Positions 56,856 through 64,000 of a stretch of 64,000 nt of DNA are shown piece by piece. The notes beneath the pieces are model-generated. The model made no database searches and had not been told where the DNA came from. It saw only the letters and a list, made by a program, of their open reading frames with translations. How positions within the stretch are numbered: the stretch's first letter is position 1; every line of letters starts with the position of its first letter. A program made the translations under genes and the position numbers. The stretch is from Neptunicella marina (GTDB lineage: Bacteria; Pseudomonadota; Gammaproteobacteria; Enterobacterales; Alteromonadaceae): NCBI RefSeq assembly GCF_014270035.1, contig NZ_JACNEP010000006.1, positions 124,001 through 188,000 of the forward strand, in the 5' to 3' direction.

Positions 56856-58757
56856 ATGAATCGATTAGTACACTTGGCTGTAGCCGTTACACTTTTATCA
56901 TGTTCAGGACTTGCTGTTTCAGCATCGATGACAGTCGCTGAAATTGAACAACAAATTCAACAAAAACAATCTGAATTTGATAACTACAATAAAAATCTGG
57001 ATATTGAAATTGCTGCATCCCGTGAGTTGGAGAAAGAACTTGGGGTACTTCGCAACAAAAGTGCCACACTGGAGCAAGACAGATTACGTGCATTAAACGA
57101 AATGAATCTTGCTTACGAAAAGTTGGTAGAAGATCCTTCTCTGGATATCGATTCATCCCGCCAGAATTACGCATCTGCAGTTAAAGCGCATAAAGAAAAT
57201 AAAGAAGCCATCACGCAAAAATACAACGAGTGGCAAACTCAGTTGAATAAGGTTGAACACATTCGTTTAGCCAAACACAGCTTGTTAAATAAACTTGAAG
57301 GCTTAAAGGAACAATTTAATACCGCTCGTGTGGATCGTTTATATCGTGAGTTTGGTCGTCAGGACACAATTCTGGTTAACCATGAAGTGACTTGTGATCG
57401 TGAAGAAACCATCAACAAATGTATGGACCGTGGTAAGAATCTGGCTAAGCAAAAAGCATCTAAACGTTTTCTTGATGATGTATATGAAGGTTTAACCGAA
57501 GCGGTTGAGGCTAAACAGCATCGTCCATATTCTGATGGTTATGTGCAAATTATTCGCAGCGAAGTCACAAACAGCAGCTTCAGTGGTCAGGGTGACTTTT
57601 CTGTGAGCATGGCTGTTGAAGTGAAAGGTACACTTAAACGTAATGAAGCTTGTGCTTTGCTAGGGTTGGATCGTCGTTACTGCGTATCTCAGGCCGACCA
57701 ACAGCCTGGTATTCAGGTTGTAAAAGCAGAAACGACTCCCACTACACAAACTGGTAGTGTTAATACAGACGAGTCTGTTATGTATGAATTAACGCTGCGC
57801 TCTAATGTATATGATGATGAAGTATTCATCGATGGCGTGAGTTATGGTTCAACCAAATTACAAATTATGTTGCCTGCCGGTAAGCATAATGTGGAGGTGG
57901 TGAAACGTGGCTATCAGACTTATTCACAGGCGCTTGATTTAAAAGAAAGCACTACCTTGAAAGTGGATTTAGAGCGCACTCAGTTTGCGTTTAATAAAGG
58001 TGAAAAAATTCAGGATATTCTGGCCGGTGATATAGCAGGACCTAACCTGGTGGTAGTGGCTGCAGGCAGTTTCCGCATGGGTGACTTAACTGGTGTGGGA
58101 CTGGAAAATGAAAAGCCGGTTCAAACTAAAGAAATTCTCGAGTCATACGGTATTGGTGAAGCTGAAGTAACGGTCGCCGATTTTAATAAATTTGTTGAAC
58201 AAACCAGTTATGTTACTGACGCAGAAAAAGAACGTGGTTGTGCATATTACGAAGGTGGCGAACCGGTTTGGCAGGAAAATTTAAGCTGGCGTAATCCAGG
58301 GTTTACTCAAACTGACAAAAATCCAGCCGTGTGTTTGAGCCTGAATGACGCAAAAGCTTATGTTGAATGGTTATCGGAAAAAAGTGGCAACACTTACCGG
58401 TTACCAACGGAAGTTGAGTGGGAATATGCCGCTCGTGCAGGTAAAGAAAGTGACTACTGGTGGGGTGACAGTATCGGCATTGATAATGCTAATTGTGGTT
58501 GGTGTGGCAGTCAGTGGTCAAATGTAAGTACTTCTCCTGTAGCCTCTTTCAAGCGTAACGATTTTGGTTTGTATGATACCGCTGGTAATGTTTGGGAATG
58601 GACGACGAGTCAGAATTCTCAAAGTGGGGCGGTCGTGCGTGGTGGTGCATGGAATTTTGCACCTCGTTTAGCCCGGGTTTCTACCCGAATGGAACTTGAT
58701 CCTGTATTTAGGTCTAACTATATAGGCTTCAGGGTGTTAAGAGAGCAGAGCAAGTAA
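56856..58757 (+). CDS. Exported coiled-coil/PEGA/FGE-like domain protein
   Basis: This 633-residue protein has a signal peptide (about 1-24, ending SAS), a long coiled coil (about 27-150, IEQQIQQKQSEFDNYNKNLD) and a central domain with paired Cys. A PEGA domain (about 310-375; VFIDGVSYGSTK, LPAGKHNVEVVKRGYQTY) and a C-terminal formylglycine-generating-enzyme-like domain (about 395-630; AAGSFRMGD, RLPTEVEWEYAARAG, AGNVWEWTTSQ, VVRGGAWNF, YIGFRVLRE) follow. The two copper-binding Cys of true FGE are absent from the segment before YIGFRV, so it is probably a binding or structural module. It sits between mshQ and mreB and may serve the pilus or cell envelope. ATG 56856 is preferred to 56733. Confidence 0.8.
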   Translation: MNRLVHLAVAVTLLSCSGLAVSASMTVAEIEQQIQQKQSEFDNYNKNLDIEIAASRELEKELGVLRNKSATLEQDRLRALNEMNLAYEKLVEDPSLDIDSSRQNYASAVKAHKENKEAITQKYNEWQTQLNKVEHIRLAKHSLLNKLEGLKEQFNTARVDRLYREFGRQDTILVNHEVTCDREETINKCMDRGKNLAKQKASKRFLDDVYEGLTEAVEAKQHRPYSDGYVQIIRSEVTNSSFSGQGDFSVSMAVEVKGTLKRNEACALLGLDRRYCVSQADQQPGIQVVKAETTPTTQTGSVNTDESVMYELTLRSNVYDDEVFIDGVSYGSTKLQIMLPAGKHNVEVVKRGYQTYSQALDLKESTTLKVDLERTQFAFNKGEKIQDILAGDIAGPNLVVVAAGSFRMGDLTGVGLENEKPVQTKEILESYGIGEAEVTVADFNKFVEQTSYVTDAEKERGCAYYEGGEPVWQENLSWRNPGFTQTDKNPAVCLSLNDAKAYVEWLSEKSGNTYRLPTEVEWEYAARAGKESDYWWGDSIGIDNANCGWCGSQWSNVSTSPVASFKRNDFGLYDTAGNVWEWTTSQNSQSGAVVRGGAWNFAPRLARVSTRMELDPVFRSNYIGFRVLREQSK

Positions 58758-58773
58758 TATTGAGCTTCAAATG

Positions 58774-58800
58774 CAAAATCCCGGTTCAGCCGGGATTTTG
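58774..58800 (+). terminator. Terminator after the PEGA/FGE gene
   Basis: AAAATCCCGG (58775-58784) pairs with CCGGGATTTT (58790-58799) around TTCAG, followed by a G/T-rich tail. Confidence 0.88.
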
Positions 58801-58929
58801 TTGTTTGAAAACTATACAAAATAAGCGGTGCAAGACAAAATTGGTCCGTAACTGCTAAAAAATGTCAGCTATGTTTACCCTGTCTATTGCCCTGCACATG
58901 GGGCGTTGGTACAGTTACCCTTGTAATAA

Positions 58930-60003
<1,074 letters not shown>

Positions 60004-60009
60004 TCAGAT

Positions 60010-60038
60010 AAAGGCGGCAGAAGCCGCCTTTCGTCTTT
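60010..60038 (+). terminator. Attenuating terminator between mreB and mreC
   Basis: AAAGGCGGC (60010-60018) pairs with GCCGCCTTT (60023-60031) around AGAA and runs on to CGTCTTTT. It likely lowers but does not abolish transcription into mreCD. Confidence 0.85.
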
Positions 60039-60096
60039 TAATGTTAACCTGTGTCTGTAAACGCCTCTACAACAGACCAAACGAAGTAACATCCAA

Positions 60097-60957
60097 ATGA
60101 ATACCTTATTTGCCCGCGGCCCCTCACTGATAAACCGACTATTACTGGCGTTGGTCATGTCGATGGTGTTGATGGCAGTGGACATTAAAATGGATGGCTT
60201 CAATGCTGTACGCATGTATTTAAGTTCTCTGGTGAGTCCATTGCAATACATTGCAAATCTGCCGGGTGAAATGCTGAACTGGACCTCACAACGTATCACC
60301 ACCCAACAAAAACTGGTTGTAGAGAATAACCAACTGCGTGCCGAACATATGCGCATGAGCGAAGCGCTGCAACGTGTGACTTTTCTGGAAAACGAAAACG
60401 CAAAATTACGTGCTTTATTGGGTTCTCCGGTGCGCCCTGAAGTGAAAAAAATGGTGGCAGAGCTGATGGCCGTGGATAATGACCCGTATAGCCATCAAAT
60501 TGTTATTAACAAAGGCGCAATTGACGGTGTGTATGAAGGGCAGCCGGTACTGGATGAAAACGGAATTGTCGGTCAGGTATTGCATGTTGCCTCTACTAAC
60601 AGTCGTGTATTGCTGATATCTGACTTTACTCATGCCATACCTATTCGTGTGGTACGTAATGACGTCAGAGCAATTGCCTCTGGTTCAGGACAGCTTAATG
60701 CCTTGTTACTTGACCATGTCCCTCACAGTACGGATATAGAGGTTGGTGATGTGCTTTATTCCTCAGGACTGGGTAATGTCTTTCCTGAGGGGTATCCGGT
60801 AGCAAGAGTGAGCAAAATCGCCCATGATGACAGTCAGCCTTTTGCCACTATCGTTGCTACACCTGTAGCGGAACTTGACCGTATTAAATACTTGTTATTG
60901 CTGTGGACGACGGATGCGCCGAGTCAGCCTGTGGTTAAAAAGGAGAAAGCAAAATGA
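60097..60957 (+). CDS. mreC: Rod-shape-determining protein MreC
   Basis: This 286-residue bitopic inner-membrane protein has one helix (about residues 13-30, LLLALVMSMVLMAVDIK). A coiled coil (about 70-110, QKLVVENNQLRAEHMRMSEALQ) and two periplasmic beta domains (NKGAIDGVYEGQPVLDENGIVGQVL, SSGLGNVFPEGYPVARVSKI) follow. It bridges MreB/MreD and the transpeptidase PBP2. A short basic C-terminal tail ends the protein. mreD begins within its stop codon (ATGA). Confidence 0.95.
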   Translation: MNTLFARGPSLINRLLLALVMSMVLMAVDIKMDGFNAVRMYLSSLVSPLQYIANLPGEMLNWTSQRITTQQKLVVENNQLRAEHMRMSEALQRVTFLENENAKLRALLGSPVRPEVKKMVAELMAVDNDPYSHQIVINKGAIDGVYEGQPVLDENGIVGQVLHVASTNSRVLLISDFTHAIPIRVVRNDVRAIASGSGQLNALLLDHVPHSTDIEVGDVLYSSGLGNVFPEGYPVARVSKIAHDDSQPFATIVATPVAELDRIKYLLLLWTTDAPSQPVVKKEKAK

Positions 60958-61430
60958 GAATTCGTCATTACGCTATCTCGCTAAGTATTCTGGCAGCCCT
61001 GATGCTGCAAATCATGCCGTTACCTATTTTGGTGGATAAATTTCGTCCGGATTGGGTGTTGCTGGTTTTATCTTACTGGACATTGGCATTGCCAACTCGA
61101 GTGAATGTGGGCATCGCTTTTATCTATGGTTTATTTCTGGATATTCTGCTTGGCACTACATTAGGGATTCATAGTTTTGCCATGAGTCTGGTAATTTTCA
61201 TCCTGGCCGCTAACTATCAGCGTTTGCGCAATTATTCGGTATGGCAGCAAGCCATTATTATTGGCGTGATGTCTTCGCTTTATCATCTGGTTGTGTTCTG
61301 GTTACAGCATTTACTTACCGACATTTATTTTATTTTCGATTATTTATGGCCTGTGGTAACCAGCATGTTTATCTGGCCATGGATATTTTTGTTATTACGT
61401 AAAACCCGCCGCCAGTTGAGTGTTAAATGA
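60954..61430 (+). CDS. mreD: Rod-shape-determining protein MreD
   Basis: This 158-residue polytopic inner-membrane protein has about five helices and the family-typical FRPDWVLLVLSYWTLALP start and FLDILLGTTLGIHSFAMSL segment. It works with MreC in the elongasome. AAGGAG precedes ATG 60954, and the gene overlaps mreC and maf by four bases each. Confidence 0.93.
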   Translation: MRIRHYAISLSILAALMLQIMPLPILVDKFRPDWVLLVLSYWTLALPTRVNVGIAFIYGLFLDILLGTTLGIHSFAMSLVIFILAANYQRLRNYSVWQQAIIIGVMSSLYHLVVFWLQHLLTDIYFIFDYLWPVVTSMFIWPWIFLLLRKTRRQLSVK

Positions 61431-62005
61431 TTTATCTGGCATCGCAGTCGCCAAGGCGTAAAGCACTGTTACAGCAACTTGGCGTTACATTTGAACAATT
61501 CAGTGCGGATATTGATGAAACGCCTGAAGACGCAGAATTACCTGCGAATTACGTCTCACGCATGGCGACTGAAAAAGCGCAAAAAGGCTGGTTATTACTC
61601 CCGGAAACTGACGCAGCAATTGTTATTGCTGCGGATACCAGCGTGATCCACAACCAGCAGATTTTAGGCAAACCTGCCAACCAGCAAGAGTTTAATCAAA
61701 TGCTTCATGCGTTGTCAGATAACAGCCATGAGGTGTTAACGGCTGTTAGTCTAAAAACGCCTGAGCAGCAAAAAACGGTTTTGGTGAGCTCACAAGTCAC
61801 TTTTTGCGAGCTCACTCAACAACAAATTGACTGGTACTGGCAAACTCAGGAACCACTTGATAAAGCCGGCGGCTACGCTATACAGGGACTGGCAGCACAA
61901 TTTATTACCCACATGCAGGGAAGTTACAGTGCTGTTGTGGGGTTGCCGTTATTTGAGACGGCACAACTTTTACAATGGGCAAAGGTGGAGCTTTATGAGC
62001 GCTGA
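61427..62005 (+). CDS. maf: Maf-family nucleotide pyrophosphatase (YhdE type, dTTP/UTP)
   Basis: This 192-residue protein has the Maf signature LASQSPRRKALLQQLGVTFEQF at the N terminus, then AADTSVIHNQQILGKP with the catalytic Asp. The KAGGYAIQGLAAQFITHMQGSYSAVVGLPL ending is that of the YhdE subfamily. It hydrolyses noncanonical or excess dTTP/UTP to the monophosphate. Gene order mreD-maf-rng is conserved. It overlaps rng by 11 bases. Confidence 0.93.
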   Translation: MIYLASQSPRRKALLQQLGVTFEQFSADIDETPEDAELPANYVSRMATEKAQKGWLLLPETDAAIVIAADTSVIHNQQILGKPANQQEFNQMLHALSDNSHEVLTAVSLKTPEQQKTVLVSSQVTFCELTQQQIDWYWQTQEPLDKAGGYAIQGLAAQFITHMQGSYSAVVGLPLFETAQLLQWAKVELYER

Positions 62006-63461
62006 ATTACTGATCAACGTTACCCCGTCTGAATCACGGGTTGCCCTGATTGAAAACGGCATATTGCAGGAAATCCATGTAGAACGTCATACCAAACGTG
62101 GTTTAGTTGGCAATATTTATTTAGGTAAGGTCAGCCGGGTATTACCTGGGATGCAGGCAGCTTTTGTCGATATCGGATTGGAAAAAGCAGCGTTCCTGCA
62201 TGCCGCCGATATTGTTGTGCGTAGCGAATTGGCCGAGGAAGTGGATAGTAGTCAAATTCGTCAGCAGGATATTAAAGCACTGGTGCGTGATGGCCAGCAT
62301 ATTCTGGTGCAGGTAATCAAAGATCCTATTGGCACCAAAGGCGCACGTCTTACCACCGATATAACGATTCCGGCACGCTATCTTGTGTTTATGCCTGGCG
62401 TCTCGCATGTTGGTGTATCGCAGCGTATTGAAGAAGAAAGTGAACGTCAGCGTCTCAAACAAATTGTTGAAACTTTTAATACCGACGATGGTGGGTTTAT
62501 CTTACGTACCGCAGCTGAAGGGGTTGGGGAAGCCGAACTTAAACAGGACGCGGAATTTTTACGCCGTTTATGGAAAAAAATTCAGGAACGTAAAAAGCTC
62601 AAAAAAACTAATATCCTGCATGAAGATCTTACACTAAGTAGCCGTATTATCCGCGATTTCGTTGGCGCAGAACTGGACAGAATTCGGGTTGATTCCAAAT
62701 TGACGCTTCAGGAACTGCAACGTTTTACCAAAGATTATGTGCCAGAAATGCACAAGCTGCTGGAGCACTATCGTGGTGACCGCCCGATCTTCGATCTATT
62801 TGATGTGGAAAACGAAATTCAACGCGCACTGGAAAAACGTGTCGATTTAAAATCAGGTGGTTATCTTATTATCGATCAGACAGAAGCTATGACCACCATT
62901 GATATTAATACGGGTGCATCAGTTGGTCATCGTAATTTGGAAGAAACCATATTTAATACCAATAGTGAAGCGACACAAGCCATCGCACGACAACTGAGAT
63001 TACGTAATTTAGGCGGGATCATTATTGTCGATTTTATCGATATGGTAGACGAAGATCATAAACGCAGAGTACTACATAGTTTTGACCTGGCGCTGGCTAA
63101 AGACCGCGCCAAAACCAGTGTGCATGGATTTACTACCCTGGGTTTAGTTGAAATGACTCGTAAAAGAACCCGCGAAAGTCTGGAACATATCCTGTGTGGC
63201 GGTTGTCCAGTATGTAAGGGGCGTGGATTTGTTAAAACAGTTGAAACCGTATGTTTTGAAATCATGCGGGAAATTGTGCGGGTTAACCGGGCCTATGCCG
63301 CAGATAAATTTGTGGTGTACGCCTCGCCCATGGTTGCGGATGCATTACTGGATGATGAGTCCCATATGTTGGCTGAACTGGAAGTCTTTATTGGCAAACA
63401 AATAAAGATTCATGCGGAACTATTATACAGCCAGGAAAATTATGACGTGGTGATGATGTGA
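61995..63461 (+). CDS. rng: Ribonuclease G
   Basis: This 488-residue endoribonuclease of the RNase E/G family matures 16S rRNA 5' ends and takes part in mRNA decay. It has an S1-like domain (about 35-120, HTKRGLVGNIYLGKVSRVLPGM), GTKGARLTTDITIPARYLV and the catalytic segment with MTTIDINTG and IIIVDFIDM. The zinc-link CGGCPVCKGRG follows, and there is no RNase E-type C-terminal scaffold. The start is ATG 61995; the frame open to 61827 lies in maf. yhdP begins in its stop codon. Confidence 0.96.
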   Translation: MSAELLINVTPSESRVALIENGILQEIHVERHTKRGLVGNIYLGKVSRVLPGMQAAFVDIGLEKAAFLHAADIVVRSELAEEVDSSQIRQQDIKALVRDGQHILVQVIKDPIGTKGARLTTDITIPARYLVFMPGVSHVGVSQRIEEESERQRLKQIVETFNTDDGGFILRTAAEGVGEAELKQDAEFLRRLWKKIQERKKLKKTNILHEDLTLSSRIIRDFVGAELDRIRVDSKLTLQELQRFTKDYVPEMHKLLEHYRGDRPIFDLFDVENEIQRALEKRVDLKSGGYLIIDQTEAMTTIDINTGASVGHRNLEETIFNTNSEATQAIARQLRLRNLGGIIIVDFIDMVDEDHKRRVLHSFDLALAKDRAKTSVHGFTTLGLVEMTRKRTRESLEHILCGGCPVCKGRGFVKTVETVCFEIMREIVRVNRAYAADKFVVYASPMVADALLDDESHMLAELEVFIGKQIKIHAELLYSQENYDVVMM

Positions 63462-64000
63462 AGCCAGCTGGCTTTTATATAGGGTATTTATTAAGAAAGC
63501 TGTGGATGACAGGGGCTATCCTTGTCGTTCTGTTAGCCGTTTTTATAAGCATATTGCGTATTACTTTGCCCTATCTGGAAGGCCAGAAAAATCAAATTGC
63601 AGACTGGATTTCAGAGCAATACGGCACCAAGGTGGAAATTGGTCATATCGATGCCGGATGGCATGGTGTAGGGCCGGTTTTACTGGTTAAAGATATACGC
63701 CTTATAAACAGCCCACAGTCTCCGATTCGTTTAAGTATCGATGAAACTCAAATTGATGTGGATTTTTGGGCCAGTATTAAAGCCCGGCAGTTAGTGTCCA
63801 AGCGTTTTAATTTGGTTGGATTAAATCTGGATGTGAACGCAGATCAAACTTCTGGCGCGGGCTCAGACTTCCCAATTGTAAATGCATTAAGAAATTTATT
63901 TTTAGTTCAACTTCAGCGTTTTTCGGTAGTTGACAGTGAGGTAGTGGTCACACGCAAGCAGCGCAGGCAGACCATAGCGATTCAACGGCTGGGTTGGGTT
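63458..64000 (+). CDS. yhdP: YhdP/AsmA2-family envelope protein, N-terminal part (runs off the window)
   Basis: 181 codons are visible from GTG 63458 (overlapping the rng stop as GTGA) to the window edge, all open. The protein has a short cytoplasmic start (KPAGFYIGYLLRKLWM), a membrane helix (about residues 18-36) and then IADWISEQYGTKVEIGHIDAGWHGVGPVL, the typical N-terminal repeat of YhdP. YhdP and its relatives are bridge-like proteins moving phospholipid from the inner to the outer membrane. Gene order rng-yhdP is conserved. Confidence 0.9.
   Translation, partial: MKPAGFYIGYLLRKLWMTGAILVVLLAVFISILRITLPYLEGQKNQIADWISEQYGTKVEIGHIDAGWHGVGPVLLVKDIRLINSPQSPIRLSIDETQIDVDFWASIKARQLVSKRFNLVGLNLDVNADQTSGAGSDFPIVNALRNLFLVQLQRFSVVDSEVVVTRKQRRQTIAIQRLGWV

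Noticed and set aside
61827-61994. N-terminal extension of rng by 56 residues
   Set aside because: It lies in another frame of maf; family members begin at the ATG 61995 sequence SAELLINVTPSE.

Overview
The window reads as chromosome of a marine-type gammaproteobacterium, most likely an Alteromonadales member (Alteromonadaceae-like). The evidence is a complete MSHA-type pilus locus beside mreBCD-maf-rng-yhdP, a CrbS/CrbR-type acetate regulatory system next to acs and a DUF4212/SSS symporter pair, and generally Alteromonas/Shewanella/Vibrio-like proteins. This placement comes from protein recognition, not from a database search. I see no insertion sequence, prophage, CRISPR array, tRNA or rRNA. 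Coding density is high, and most transcription units end in recognisable hairpin terminators.

Layout. 1-2666: end of a choice-of-anchor I protein and a CotH-kinase-like lipoprotein. 2676-7411: ubiX, fbp and a pyrophosphate module (membrane pyrophosphatase hppA divergent from soluble ppa). 7536-9290: MFS transporter plus DUF3299 exported protein. 9424-12588: small accessory genes (PD40 exported protein, Cdd1-type HhH protein, esterase-TPR protein, GST-like protein). 12669-15037: outer-membrane beta-barrel with cupredoxin-like partner, then a hotdog thioesterase behind uvrA. 15047-19985: uvrA, yajR-like MFS, ssb. 20206-24297: chemoreceptor, a hydrolase-fold TPR protein lacking its nucleophile serine, and a DODA-type dioxygenase. 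24314-33989: DcaP-like porin, acs, crbR, crbS, DUF4212 protein and SSS symporter, an acetate-uptake/activation island. 34081-37120: small membrane-anchored protein, cNMP/CBS/DUF294 protein, DEDDh exonuclease. 37619-56699: MSHA locus in the order mshI, pilN-like, J, K, L, M, N, E, G, F, B, A, C, D, O, P, Q. 56856-58757: PEGA/FGE-like exported protein. 58960-64000: mreB, mreC, mreD, maf, rng and the 5' part of yhdP.

How genes work together. The strongest new-looking signal is a near-palindrome, CGACCAARGTCG, found in front of acs and in front of the DUF4212/symporter operon. In both places it is followed by exactly 25 nt and the same hexamer, TACATT. An imperfect third copy lies between acs and the divergent porin gene. 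With crbR directly behind acs and crbS between the two targets, this looks like the operator of a local CrbR regulon for acetate transport and activation.

The MSHA locus encodes a full pilus machine: PilM/N/O-like inner-membrane parts, secretin, AAA ATPase, c-di-GMP-binding extension ATPase, platform protein and pilins. Its tip/adhesin-like MshQ is unusually modular, with four tandem LamG-type units. Short overlaps of 10-11 nt recur between msh genes and suggest translational coupling. A hairpin behind the major pilin gene mshA probably sets pilin stoichiometry.
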